A stretch of 64,000 nt of DNA from Streptomyces sp. NBC_01198 (GCF_036010485.1 NZ_CP108568.1:1922001-1986000); one strand, 5' to 3'; positions 1 to 8,282 are shown, numbered from the stretch's first letter. The notes: generated by a model not told the origin, from the sequence alone. Program-made: numbers and translations.

Positions 1-783
1 GGCGAAGAGGATGACGATCGTGAACAGCAACCCGTACAGCGCCCACGGCCCGATCCGCGGCAGGAACTTGGTCTCGTAGCTCTCGCGGCCCATCTTCTGC
101 TCGCCGATCCGGCGGGTCAGGAACCCGGCCAGCAGCGGGATGCCGAGGAACACCACGACGTTGACCGCGATCTTCCACACCGGCACGTTCAGGCCCTGGC
201 CGTCGCCGAGCCCGAGCCACCTCGGCAGGCCGTCGAGGTAGAGCCAGCCCAGCAGGCTGAACGCGAGGACCTGGAAGACGGAGTTCAGCGCGACCAGGAC
301 GGCTGCTGCCTCCCGGTCGCCGCAGGCGAGGTCGTTCCAGATGATGACCATGGCGATGCAGCGGGCCAGGCCGACGATGATCAGGCCGGTGCGGTAGGCG
401 GGCAGGTCCGACAGGAAGATCCATGCCAGGGCGAACATCACCGCCGGCCCAACGATCCAGTTGATGACCAGCGAGGAGACCATCAGCTTCTTGTCGCCGG
501 TGACGCGGTCGAGGCGGTCGTAGCGGACCTTGGCCAGCACCGGATACATCATGATCAGCAGGCCGACCGCGATGGGCAGGGAGACACCGCCGATCTCCAC
601 CTTGGCCAGGGCGCTGTTCAGCCCGGGGATCGCCCGGCCCAGACCGATCCCGACGCCCATGGCGATCAGGACCCACACCGCGAGGAAGCGGTCCAGGGTG
701 GAGAGCTTTCTGACGATCGAGTCCTCCCCGGCAACCGGGGCGGCGCCTTGGGCGGGGGCGGTGGTGGACTCGGTGGAGGTCAC
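1..783 (-). CDS. acr3: ACR3-family arsenite efflux permease (3' end outside window)
   Basis: Exports arsenite across the cytoplasmic membrane; the 261 visible codons start at GTG 783 and run off the left edge. The protein has a short polar N-terminus and then hydrophobic segments typical of ACR3. The ACR3 signature with its conserved cysteine is visible as GLARCIAMVIIWNDLA near residue 125. The start overlaps the arsR stop as GTGA (780-783), so it is the second gene of an arsR-acr3 operon and probably translationally coupled. Regulation should follow ArsR. The assignment to ACR3 rather than E. coli-type ArsB rests on this motif. Confidence 0.93.
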   Translation of the reverse strand, partial: MTSTESTTAPAQGAAPVAGEDSIVRKLSTLDRFLAVWVLIAMGVGIGLGRAIPGLNSALAKVEIGGVSLPIAVGLLIMMYPVLAKVRYDRLDRVTGDKKLMVSSLVINWIVGPAVMFALAWIFLSDLPAYRTGLIIVGLARCIAMVIIWNDLACGDREAAAVLVALNSVFQVLAFSLLGWLYLDGLPRWLGLGDGQGLNVPVWKIAVNVVVFLGIPLLAGFLTRRIGEQKMGRESYETKFLPRIGPWALYGLLFTIVILFA

Positions 784-1088
784 GGGCAGGCCCTCTTGTT
801 CTCGGCAGCGGTACGGGCGGACTCGGCGAGCGCAGCGAACTGCTCGGACAGCCCGGCCAGGACCTCGGGACGCAGCTTGTAGTAGACGAACCGGCCGCAG
901 GGCTCGGTGTCCACCACCCCGGCCTCGCGCAGGACCTTCATGTGGTTGGACAGGTTGGTCTGCTTGGCGCCCGTCTCCTCGACCAGGTGCGTGGTGCACA
1001 GGGTCTCGCGGGCGAGCAGGGTCACGATTCTCAGCCTGAGCGGATCGGCCAGAACCCGGATCAGATCAGTGTCGACTGATGTCATCAT
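780..1088 (-). CDS. arsR: ArsR/SmtB-family arsenic-responsive repressor
   Basis: Winged-helix repressor of 102 residues, the normal length for the family, and first gene of the arsR-acr3 operon. The helix-turn-helix covers about residues 36-56 (KQTNLSNHMKVLREAGVV) and is followed by the wing FVYYKL. Cysteines lie at residues 31, 64 and 99. The single cysteine in LCTTHL replaces the CVC pair of E. coli ArsR, so metalloid sensing probably uses a different cysteine set, as in other actinobacterial ArsR proteins. Two consecutive ATG codons (1088 and 1085) are possible starts. Confidence 0.92.
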   Translation of the reverse strand: MMTSVDTDLIRVLADPLRLRIVTLLARETLCTTHLVEETGAKQTNLSNHMKVLREAGVVDTEPCGRFVYYKLRPEVLAGLSEQFAALAESARTAAENKRACP

Positions 1089-1162
1089 GGGCTGATACTG
1101 TCACATCACTCGGCACTGACACCAGTGCGAGCTGAACTGTTGGGCCCGTCGAGAGGGTACCC
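1089..1162. promoter_or_regulatory. Divergent ars promoter region
   Basis: This 74-base gap separates arsR from the rightward arsenate-reductase genes and must hold both promoters. It contains a small inverted repeat, CACTG at 1114-1118 and CAGTG at 1123-1127. A second repeat, ATCAGT/ACTGAT at 1065-1080, lies just inside arsR. Either could be the ArsR operator; neither is proven. Confidence 0.4.
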
Positions 1163-1671
1163 ATGTCCGTCTCACCACCGCCCGCCTGGCCCGACGAGCG
1201 GCTCCACACCGGAGCCGCCCGCCTCGCCGCCCGCCACCAGGGCCACTTCTCGGCGGAGACCGTGCAGCAACTGCTCCCCGACTCCTACCGGCTCCTCGCC
1301 GACAGTGCCCGGGGTCCGCACCCACCTGGTGGTACCGGCCGAGCGCCTCACCGGTGAGCGGCTCAACGCCCTGGCCCACACCCGGACGCCGGACATCGGC
1401 GGGGCCGTGCGGGTGCTGTTCCTGTGCGGGCAGGGCGCCGGCCGCTCCCAGCTGGCCGCCGCCCTGCCCGCCCACCGGCGTGGTCATCGAGGCCGCCGAC
1501 TACGTGATCACCATGGGCTGCGGCGACGCCTGCCCCGTGGTCCCGGGCCGGCACTACCTGGACTGGGACGTCGCCGACCCCGACGGTGCAACCCTCGGCA
1601 CCGTACGCGAAATCCGCGACGCCATCGACGCCCGCGTCACCGACCTGCCGGCCGCCCTCCCCGGCGCCTGA
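1163..1671 (+). pseudogene. Broken low-molecular-weight phosphatase/arsenate reductase with N-terminal three-helix domain
   Basis: Parts of one arsenate-reductase-like protein are found in three reading frames. Frame 1 from ATG 1163 gives an N-terminal helical region (LAARHQGHFSAETVQQLLPD). A second frame from about 1313 gives the phosphatase P-loop FLCGQGAGRSQLAAAL. A third frame gives the C-terminal part VVIEAADYVITMGCGDACP. About 60 residues between the P-loop and the C-terminal part are missing. At least two frameshifts plus an internal deletion make it non-functional. It is a relative, not a copy, of the intact arsC just downstream. Confidence 0.8.
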
Positions 1672-1719
1672 CCGCCCTGCTTTCACCCTCTGCTGATCCA
1701 CTTCATCAAGGGAAGAACG

Positions 1720-2133
1720 ATGTCCGACAAGCCTTCCGTCCTGTTCGTCTGCGTTCACAACGCCGGCCGCTCGCAGATGGCCGCCGCCTGGCTGGCCCAT
1801 CTGGCCGGAGACCGCGTCGAAGTCCGCTCCGCCGGCTCCAACCCGGGCGACGCGGTGAACCCCGCCGCCGTCGCGGCCATGGCCGAGGTCGGCATCGACA
1901 TCTCGACCGAGACCCCCAAGATCCTCACCATCGACGCGGTGCAGGAGTCCGACGTCTGCATCACCATGGGCTGCGGCGACACCTGCCCCGTCTTCCCTGG
2001 CAAGCGCTACCTCGACTGGGACCTCGAAGACCCCGCCGGGCAGGGCGTCGAGGCCGTCCGCCCGATCCGCGACGACATCAAGACCCTCGTCGAGGGCCTG
2101 ATCAAGGAGATCGCCCCGGAGCCCGCAGCGTGA
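1720..2133 (+). CDS. arsC: Arsenate reductase, thioredoxin-coupled LMW-phosphatase type
   Basis: Reduces arsenate to arsenite in the cytoplasm, feeding the Acr3 pump encoded leftward. The 137-residue protein is full length. The CX5R loop CVHNAGRS places the nucleophile at Cys11 with Arg17. Further cysteines at 80, 85 and 89 (CITMGCGDTC) fit the disulfide relay of thioredoxin-dependent ArsC. The motif LDWDLEDP supplies acidic residues expected in this fold. GGGAAG before ATG 1720 is the ribosome site. The stop overlaps the GTG of the following thioredoxin reductase remnant, so the two once formed a coupled pair. Confidence 0.93.
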   Translation: MSDKPSVLFVCVHNAGRSQMAAAWLAHLAGDRVEVRSAGSNPGDAVNPAAVAAMAEVGIDISTETPKILTIDAVQESDVCITMGCGDTCPVFPGKRYLDWDLEDPAGQGVEAVRPIRDDIKTLVEGLIKEIAPEPAA

Positions 2134-2698
2134 GCGAGACACGGGATGTCGTCATCGTCGGCTCCGGCCCCGCCGGATACACCGCCGCCTTCTACACCGC
2201 CCGCGCCCAGCTCAAGCCCCTGCTGTTCGGCAGCAGCATCTTCGTGGGCGGCTCGCTGACCACCACCACCGAGGTGGAGAACTTCCCCGGCTTCCCCGAA
2301 GGCGTCGACGGCCCGGTCCCCATGGAGAACATGCGGGCCCAAGCGACGCCCTTCGGCGCCGAGATGATCGACGACGACATCGTCTCCGCCGACCTCACCG
2401 GCGACGTCAAGCTGCTCACCGACTCCGCGGGCACCGTGCACCGCGCGAAGACGGTGATCGTCGCGACCGGCTCCGGCTACCGCAAACTCGGCCTGCCGAA
2501 GGAGGACGAGCTGTCCGGGCGCGGGGTGTCCTGGTGCGCGACCTGCGACGGGTTCTTCTTCAAAGGCACATCGTCGTGGTCGGCGGCGCGACGCCGCCAA
2601 GAGGAAGCCACCTTCTCACCCCCTTCACCAAGTCGGTCACCGTCGTGCACCGCCGCTCGACCCTGCGCGCCTCGAAGGTCATGCAGGACCGGGCCTTC
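2130..2698 (+). pseudogene. Thioredoxin reductase (ArsT/TrxB-type) remnant, frameshifted and truncated
   Basis: The gene begins at GTG 2130, overlapping arsC by GTGA, and would have supplied reduced thioredoxin to ArsC. The first ~145 residues are clean: FAD motif GSGPAGYTA and redox motif CATC in SWCATCDGFF. After about 2568 the matching sequence jumps frames: IVVVGG in one, QEEATF in another, then KSVTVVHRRSTLRASK back in the first, consistent with several small deletions. Homology stops at about 2698, where IS701-type sequence begins. The NADPH-domain C-terminal part is absent. Confidence 0.85.
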
Positions 2699-2983
2699 TT
2701 CGGCGATCCGCCGCCGCACCGGCGTCTCATCCCACGTCGACCGGCTGACGAACTGCTGCAGCGCCTGCATGTTCCCATCCGGCAGCCGCTCGGCCATCGG
2801 CTGGATCGACTTGCGCCGCCCGTCCACTATCAGCCCCCGCGGGTAGCACTCACCCCAGCGCCGCTGATCCCGCCGCGGCACCGACGCGAACACATCACCC
2901 ACGAACTCCGCCAACTCACCACGCAGACGCTCAACCTCGACAAGCTCGATACGAAGGAAATGCCCACTACCAGGCATGACCAC
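2699..2983 (-). mobile_element. IS701-family transposase, 5' fragment
   Basis: Reading leftward from a start at 2983, the protein contains VFASVPRRDQRRWGECY, GLIVDGRRKSIQPMAERL and PVRRRIAE, the conserved N-terminal region of actinobacterial IS701-type transposases. About 95 residues are present and no catalytic domain follows. The fragment ends abruptly inside the trxB remnant near 2699. This junction marks the end of the preserved ars operon. No terminal inverted repeat was recognised. Confidence 0.8.
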
Positions 2984-3060
2984 CCGACGTAACGAAGCAC
3001 TACTAGGGGGCGGGCATCTCGCGATCCGGGGAGGTGCCCGCCTCGGCTTCCCGCCCGCGT

Positions 3061-3825
3061 CTACCAGGCGGTTGCTCCGCCGTCGACGGCGTAGTTCGCG
3101 CCGGTGATGTAGGAGGCCCGATCCGAGGCGAGGAAGGCCGCCAGTTCGACGATCTCCTCGGGGCGGGCGAACCGCTTGAGCAGCGTCTTCCTGGTGATCG
3201 CGTCTCGGGCCGCCTGGTTGTCGCCGAGGTCGCGGTCACTGGCCGGGGTCAGGACCGGACCCGGGCTGATCGCCACCGCACGGATCCCCTGGGGCGCGCC
3301 CTCCAGCGCCAGCTGGCGGGTCATGCCGATGACGCCGGCGTTGGCGGCGGTGTGGGCGATCATCGGCGGATTGTGGCCGGCGATGAGGCCCGCCTCCGAA
3401 GCGACGTTGATGATCACGCCGCCGCCGCGCCGGACGAGATGGGGCCAGGCGTACTTCGACACGAGGAAGGGGATGTCGAGTTCACCGGCCAGTGTCGCGC
3501 GCCAGTCCTCGAAGGAGAAGTCCGGTATGGGGCCGAAGCGCTGCATGGCCGCGTTGTTGTAGACGACGTCGAGCCCGCCGTAGGCGGACGCGGCCCGCTC
3601 GACGAAGCGACGCACCTGGTCCTCGTCGGTGAGGTCGACCGGGGCGATCCCCGTCATCTCCCCGCCCGCCCTCCGCACGAGCTCGACCGTCTCCGCGTTG
3701 CCGGCCTCCTGGATGTCGGCGCCGATGATCCGTGCGCCCTCCCGCGCGAAGACCAGCGAGGCGACTCGGCCCTGACCCCCGCCGGTTCCCGTGATGAGCA
3801 CTGCTTTCCCGTCGAGCGTTCCCAT
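3061..3825 (-). CDS. SDR-family oxidoreductase with altered catalytic Tyr/Lys
   Basis: A classical-length short-chain dehydrogenase of 254 residues. ATG 3825 is chosen because AGGAGA lies just upstream and because the Rossmann motif TGTGGGQG falls at residues 12-19. Asp37 ends strand 2, suggesting NAD(H) preference. NNAA (90-93) and Ser143 are present. The expected YxxxK is replaced by His158 and Asn162 (AHTAANAGV). His for Tyr occurs in some SDR relatives as far as I recall, but loss of the Lys is unusual and may mean an inactive or altered enzyme. The substrate is unknown. It stands alone between mobile-element debris. Confidence 0.85.
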   Translation of the reverse strand: MGTLDGKAVLITGTGGGQGRVASLVFAREGARIIGADIQEAGNAETVELVRRAGGEMTGIAPVDLTDEDQVRRFVERAASAYGGLDVVYNNAAMQRFGPIPDFSFEDWRATLAGELDIPFLVSKYAWPHLVRRGGGVIINVASEAGLIAGHNPPMIAHTAANAGVIGMTRQLALEGAPQGIRAVAISPGPVLTPASDRDLGDNQAARDAITRKTLLKRFARPEEIVELAAFLASDRASYITGANYAVDGGATAW

Positions 3826-4362
3826 GGCTTTCTCCTGCCGATGACTCTCGGTGACTCCTCCGCTGCGGTACCGGCGTGAAGCGCCGGCGGCGTGTGTGCC
3901 ACCGGATACGTGGGCGCGCGCAGCGCGCGGGACAAAGACGACCCTCCGGCCCGGCGCACCTGCGAAAATGCTTGACTCGTCAAATATATTTCCGGCAGAC
4001 GGGCCGATTCCGGGAATTAGGCACCATTCCCGCAGACGCGGACCCCCTCCGGGTGAGCTGACCTGCAACGATGGGACTTGTCTCACGCGTGCAGCCATAC
4101 ACGAACTCGTCAGGAAAAGTACGGCACCACCGCCGGCGGTATGCGACAACCCCGCCAGCCGACAACTGGTCCCTCTGTCCGCCTGGAGACAACTCGCAGC
4201 GCTGCTATCACCCGGCACGAGCAGCCGCCAGCCCCCGGGCGGACCGGCCCCTGGCTACCTGCGGCAAGGCCTCGGATAGGTTCGCGTGGGCTACGTTCAC
4301 CGCATCCCGCGGGTCCGGTCGCAGCCCCGTTCCGGTGCTCGTGTGGTCTTCGGCTGCGAGGT
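3826..4362. other. Gene-free stretch upstream of the SDR gene
   Basis: No convincing coding sequence is visible on either strand. The part at about 3965-4060 is richer in A and T than its surroundings and should contain the leftward SDR promoter and the operator-like palindrome at 3972-3983. The rest looks like decayed sequence. Confidence 0.5.
3972..3983. promoter_or_regulatory. Operator-like palindrome upstream of the SDR gene
   Basis: TTGACTCGTCAA has 5-base perfect arms (TTGAC/GTCAA) around a 2-base centre. It lies about 147 bases upstream of the SDR start, next to an AT-rich block. On the minus strand it also reads as a possible -35 element (TTGACG). No regulator gene is nearby. Confidence 0.35.
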
Positions 4363-4520
4363 TCAGCGGCCGTCGCATGACGAGGCGTTGAATACGGCAA
4401 GCTGCTCGGTGAAGGCGCGGGCGCCGCCCTGGGCCGGGTGGCGGACGGGCGTCGCGGCGATCCCGGCGCGGGCAAGGGCGCCTTGCGCTTTGCGGCCCGC
4501 TGCAAGGAATGTCGTGATGC
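4363..4520 (-). pseudogene. Possible C-terminal remnant of a uracil-DNA-glycosylase-like protein
   Basis: A short leftward frame ending at TGA 4363 encodes FLAAGRKAQGALARAGIA followed by PVRHPAQGGARAF. The G-x-x-A-Q segment and the HPxxGG segment resemble the C-terminal part of UDG-superfamily proteins. No start, N-terminus or catalytic motif is present, so at best this is a fragment. The assignment rests on memory of motif shape alone. Confidence 0.25.
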
Positions 4521-4542
4521 CGAAGGCCTCCGCCAATACGAG

Positions 4543-5116
4543 AACCATCAATGAGCGGGAGCTCGCACTGCTGTTCGGGGTATCCAAGTCGGCGGCGGAC
4601 CGGATCATCGACCACCTCGGGCCGATGCTCGCGCTCCAGCCCCGTCAGCGTTTCGCCAAGGACACCGTGCTCCGCGGACGGAACCTTGGTCCCCACCCGG
4701 GATCACACCATCGCCGAGCGGTCGAGGAACTACCGGTACTCCACCAACCATCGGGTCGTCATCGACGCCGACACCCGGCGCGTCGTCGTGGTCGGCCGAC
4801 CGCTCGCCGGGGACCGAAGCGACTGCAAGGCGTGGGAGGAATTCGGCGCCAAGGCCGCCATCGGCAAGACCCTCGTGATCGCCGACGGCGGTTCCCCCGG
4901 CACCGGACTCGTCATCCCACACCGTCGCGGGCGCGGCCAGACCGAACTGCCCGACTGGAAAGAAGAGCACAACCGATCCGACAAGCAGGTCCGGGCCCGG
5001 GTGGAGCACGTCTTCGCCCGTACGAAGACATGAAAGATCCTCCGCGATTGCCGCCTCAAGGCAGACGGTATCCACCACGCGATGCTCGGCGTCGCCCGGA
5101 TGCACAACCTCGCGAG
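4543..5116 (+). pseudogene. IS5-family transposase pseudogene
   Basis: The N-terminal DNA-binding part INERELALLFGVSKSAADR and following helix lie in one frame. Near 4675 the match shifts frame to the DDE domain: ADGTLVPTRDH, VIDADTRRVVVVGRPL, IADGGSPGTG and VRARVEHVFAR. A TGA at 5031-5033 occupies the position where relatives have Trp (KT-stop-KILRDCR). Coding continues beyond it to MHNLAS near 5116. One frameshift of about two bases plus one nonsense codon inactivate the element. Its 3' end abuts IS30-type sequence. Confidence 0.85.
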
Positions 5117-5118
5117 CC

Positions 5119-5293
5119 CTCTTCGCCGGCCTGCTCGGCCGCAGGGACTGCAATCTCCGCACCGGCCGCACCCGCCGCAAGAGGCAGCGCCGCGGCGTCC
5201 CGTCGCCGAACAAGATCAAGAACATGACTCTGATCCACGAGCGTCCGCTGCAGGTCAACGACCGTACACAACCGGGTCATTGGGAAGGCGATC
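5119..5293 (+). pseudogene. IS30-family transposase, 5' exon (truncated at its 5' end)
   Basis: The frame contains LRTGRTRRKRQRRG, PNKIKNMTLIHERP and QPGHWEGD, the last carrying the first catalytic Asp of IS30-type DDE transposases. The frame ends at C5293, exactly where the group II intron begins. The N-terminal helix-turn-helix domain is missing; the sequence simply abuts the IS5 remnant. Joining C5293 to T7849 recreates codon CTC and continues the reading frame. Confidence 0.85.
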
Positions 5294-5962
5294 GTGCGAC
5301 ACGAAGTTGCACGAATTTGAGTGGACTGACCGATTGGAGAGGCGGTTGATGAAGCCGTAGGTGCAGTCACGGGTCCTGTCCGTATGACCCGTCCCCGCCC
5401 TTGACGTGCGATGCCGGTAACGGCGTGGTGCGAAGCTCAGGGGAAAGCCCAAGGACTTCCGTTCCATCCGGGAGTTACCGGCAAGGGGAAGACCGGACGG
5501 GTGAAGTACATGAACTCCCGACGATGCCTCGCGATCCCAAGTCCCGCCGATGGAATGCGTGAGTGGGGTGCATGGCTAGCCGTTGAGAAGCGGCAGGCGC
5601 TGGCCGGTAGAGGTCACTCCGGCCAGGTGGACACCGTCGCCTCGGGGTAAAGGGAGCACCCACCCCGGTCGTATCTCATTCGTGTGGAACGTGGAAACCC
5701 CGTTGGGGTCCGGGCCGCTTTGGCTCGGTCGGCCGACCACAAGGAAGGCTCAACTCCCCAGCGGGAACAGGACGGCCCAACAAGCTAGTGCCGGAAGCCG
5801 AAAGGAAGCGGGAACCCGGGGCAGCACGACGACCGGCCTCTCCGCCGGTCGCCTCGCATAACCGTCCGGATACGGGTGCTGCCCGACCCGAAAGGGTGCT
5901 GACGTGGGCCGGGTGAGCCTGTGCGGAATCACTGAGCAAAGACGACGGAACCGAGGGGCAAG

Positions 5963-7789
5963 TTGGGCACCTTGCAGATCGTGGACGGATCGGCCTCGGC
6001 CCTTCCTGCTGCTTCTGTTCCGGTGAACGGACCCGAGGGCGAAGACTTGGACTGGGCGTCGGTTCACTGGCGGCGGGCCGAGGAAGACGTACGGCGTCTG
6101 CGGCAGAGAATCTTCACGGCATCGCAGGCAGGGGATCTGAAGAAGGTCCGCAATTTGCAGAAGTTGATGCTCCGGTCCCGCTCGAACACGCTCGTGAGCG
6201 TGCGGCGGGTTACGGAGATCAATGCTGGACGTGCGACGGCGGGAGTCGATGGAAAGGTGGTGCTGCTTTCCCAGAGCAAGGCCGCATTGGCCCAGTGGGT
6301 TCAGCACCGTGCCCGGCCGTGGATTCCCAAGCCCGTCAGGCGGGTGTTCATCCCCAAACCGGGGACCATGAAGAAGCGCGGACTCGGGATTCCCGTGATT
6401 GTCGACCGGTGTCTGCAAGCTGTGGCGCTGGGAGCATTGGAGCCCGAGTGGGAAGCGCGGTTCGAGCCGAAGTCCTATGGCTTTCGGCCCGGCCGCGGCT
6501 GTCACGACGCGATCGGGGCCATCTACTCCACGCTCAACGGGAAGAACCCGCAGCGTGTGTGGGTACTCGACGCGGACCTGACGGCGGCGTTCGACCGTAT
6601 CGACCACGCCCGGCTCATGGCCGCACTCGGCACCTTCCCCGCCCGGGGACTGGTCCGTCAGTGGCTGAAGGCCGGGGTCGTGGATCGCGGTCGGTTTGCC
6701 CCGGCCGAGGAGGGAACTCCGCAGGGTGGGGTGATCAGCCCATTGCTCTTCAACGTGGCCTTGCACGGAATGGAGGAAGCCGCAGGGGTCCGCTATTACA
6801 CCGCCGGCAGAGATGCCGGGAGTGCGCAAAGCGGCAGCCCCGTGCTGGTGCGGTACGCAGATGATTTTGTCGCGATGTGCATCAGCCGTGAACAGGCCGA
6901 ACAGGTCAAGGAACGGCTGGCTGCATGGCTGACGCCCAGGGGACTCGCCTTCCACGAGGACAAGACACGCATCGTCCACGCGGAGACCGGGTTCGACTTC
7001 CTGGGGTTCAACGTCCGCCGCTATCACGGCAAATTGCTAATCAAGCCGAGCAAAGCGGCTCAGAGACGGATCCGGGAACGGCTCAGCACCGAAATGGTGG
7101 CCCTGCGAGGGGCCAACGCCGGTGCGGTACTCAAGAAGATCAACCCGATCGTGCGGGGTTGGTCGGCCTACTACCGGACGGTGGTGTCCAGCGAGATCTT
7201 CACGGCGCTGGACAATCACATGTGGAAGCTCGCTTACAAGTGGGCCAAACACAGTCACCCGAACAAGCCGAAGCACTGGATTTCCGACGAGTACTTCGGC
7301 CGGTTCAACAGGACCAGGAACGACCGGTGGGTGTTCGGTGACCGCGACAGCGGCGCCTACCTGCTCAAGTTCTCCTGGACGAAGATAGTCCGGCACCAGT
7401 TGGTCAAGGGGAAGGCGTCCCCGGACGACCCTGCCCTGGAGTCATATTGGGCTCAGCGGCGCCGCAAGGGAAACCCTCTACCGGTCGATGCTATGACCGT
7501 GCGTCTGCTACAGGCACAGCGCGGCCGTTGCTCGATCTGCGGAGGACTCCTACTGCACGCCGATCACCCGCCGCAAAGCCCACAAGAATGGGAAACGTGG
7601 CGGGCCGTCATCCGGAAAGCGATCTCCAAGAAATACATCGCGTTCCCGGACGAGAGCGCGCAGGACGGTCAACGAATCCGTCTCCTCCACACCCATTGTC
7701 AACGGCGGAATGGAGCCGCCGCGATGAGAAGTCCAGCACCTTTGTCTGCCGACGAGCCTTTGGGGGCTTGCTTGAGCCGTGTGCGGTGA
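5963..7789 (+). CDS. ltrA: Group II intron reverse transcriptase/maturase with HNH endonuclease
   Basis: The 608-residue protein promotes splicing and target-primed reverse transcription of its own intron. Reverse-transcriptase motifs run from about residue 90; the catalytic motif is in VRYADDFVAMC near residue 295. The maturase/X domain follows (LKKINPIVRGWSAYYRTV). The C-terminus has an HNH-type zinc region: CSICGG, an HADH segment and HTHCQRRN. The start is TTG 5963 with GAGGGG just upstream. The final part overlaps the intron's domain V. The reading frame is intact, so the protein may still be active. Confidence 0.92.
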   Translation: MGTLQIVDGSASALPAASVPVNGPEGEDLDWASVHWRRAEEDVRRLRQRIFTASQAGDLKKVRNLQKLMLRSRSNTLVSVRRVTEINAGRATAGVDGKVVLLSQSKAALAQWVQHRARPWIPKPVRRVFIPKPGTMKKRGLGIPVIVDRCLQAVALGALEPEWEARFEPKSYGFRPGRGCHDAIGAIYSTLNGKNPQRVWVLDADLTAAFDRIDHARLMAALGTFPARGLVRQWLKAGVVDRGRFAPAEEGTPQGGVISPLLFNVALHGMEEAAGVRYYTAGRDAGSAQSGSPVLVRYADDFVAMCISREQAEQVKERLAAWLTPRGLAFHEDKTRIVHAETGFDFLGFNVRRYHGKLLIKPSKAAQRRIRERLSTEMVALRGANAGAVLKKINPIVRGWSAYYRTVVSSEIFTALDNHMWKLAYKWAKHSHPNKPKHWISDEYFGRFNRTRNDRWVFGDRDSGAYLLKFSWTKIVRHQLVKGKASPDDPALESYWAQRRRKGNPLPVDAMTVRLLQAQRGRCSICGGLLLHADHPPQSPQEWETWRAVIRKAISKKYIAFPDESAQDGQRIRLLHTHCQRRNGAAAMRSPAPLSADEPLGACLSRVR

Positions 7790-7848
7790 AAGCTGCTTGC
7801 ACGGTTCTGAGGGGGCGGGGACGCAGTAATGCGTCCCCGCTACCCGAC
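7774..7848 (+). ncRNA. Group II intron domains V and VI
   Basis: Bases 7774-7807 form an exactly 34-nt hairpin: 8-bp lower stem (GAGCCGUG with CACGGUUC), 2-nt UU bulge and a GAAA tetraloop. The AGC triad lies at 7775-7777. Bases 7811-7846 form domain VI, with the GACGC/GCGUC stem and an unpaired A at 7842. That A is seven bases from the 3' end, the usual branch point. Confidence 0.9.
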
Positions 7849-8270
7849 TCATCTTCGGCCACGGCCAGGGCTCGGCAATCGGCACCCTGGTCGAGCGCAC
7901 CACCCGCTATGTCCAACTCATCCATCCTCCCAGCGGCTGGAAGGCACCACAGGTCCGCAACGCGCTCGTCGCACAGACCGCCCACATCCCACCCCCGTTG
8001 CGGAAAACCCTCACCCGGGACCAGGGCCGCGAGCTGACCCTGCACGAGGAGATTGAGGCCCTCAGCGGCTTCCGGATCTACTTCTGCGACCCCCACTCAC
8101 CCTGGCAGCGTGGCACCAACGAGAACACGAACGGCCTGCTTCGGCAGTACTTCCCCAAAGGCAGCGACCTGTCCGCCCACACCGCCCGCGACCTCGGCGA
8201 CGTCGCCCGGCAACTGAACCGGCGGCCCCGACTCATCCTCGGCGACAGCACACCTGCCGCGGCCATGAAA
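7849..8270 (+). pseudogene. IS30-family transposase, 3' exon (truncated at its 3' end)
   Basis: Continues the IS30 frame from the 5' exon: FGHGQGSAIGTLVERTTRY, then TRDQGRELTLHEEI with the second catalytic Asp, then NENTNGLLRQYFPKG with the catalytic Glu. The frame remains open to LNRRPRLILGDSTPAAAM near 8270. There the match stops and IS256-type sequence begins shortly after. The original C-terminus is missing. Confidence 0.85.
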
Positions 8271-8282
8271 GGATGGCTCACA

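Larger units (their letters stand above)
5294..7848 (+). mobile_element. Group II intron inserted in an IS30-family transposase gene
   Basis: The 2555-base element starts with GTGCG, matching the GUGYG 5' consensus, and ends in AC, matching the AY 3' consensus. It carries a maturase/reverse transcriptase ORF (5963-7789). A canonical 34-nt domain V lies at 7774-7807 and domain VI with a bulged A at 7842 follows. The 5' part (5294-5962) should fold into domains I-III. Removing the element joins GGC GAT C to TC ATC TTC GGC and restores the IS30 frame (GHWEGD-LI-FGHGQG). The HNH-type maturase suggests a retrohoming intron. I did not establish the exon-binding sequences or the structural class. 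Confidence 0.93.

Noticed and set aside
1065..1080. ATCAGT/ACTGAT as the definite ArsR operator
   Set aside because: It lies inside the arsR coding region; a second candidate exists in the intergenic gap, so it was not called as certain.
1125..2846. Long rightward frame joining both arsenate reductases and trxB
   Set aside because: It runs through arsC in the wrong frame; only short parts coincide with the pseudogene and the trxB start.
5840..5860. GGTCGCCT at 5847 as exon-binding sequence 1 for the intron
   Set aside because: It pairs with AGGCGATC just before the intron, but it also lies within a local stem (GACCGGC/GCCGGTC), so its assignment is not supported without a domain I fold.
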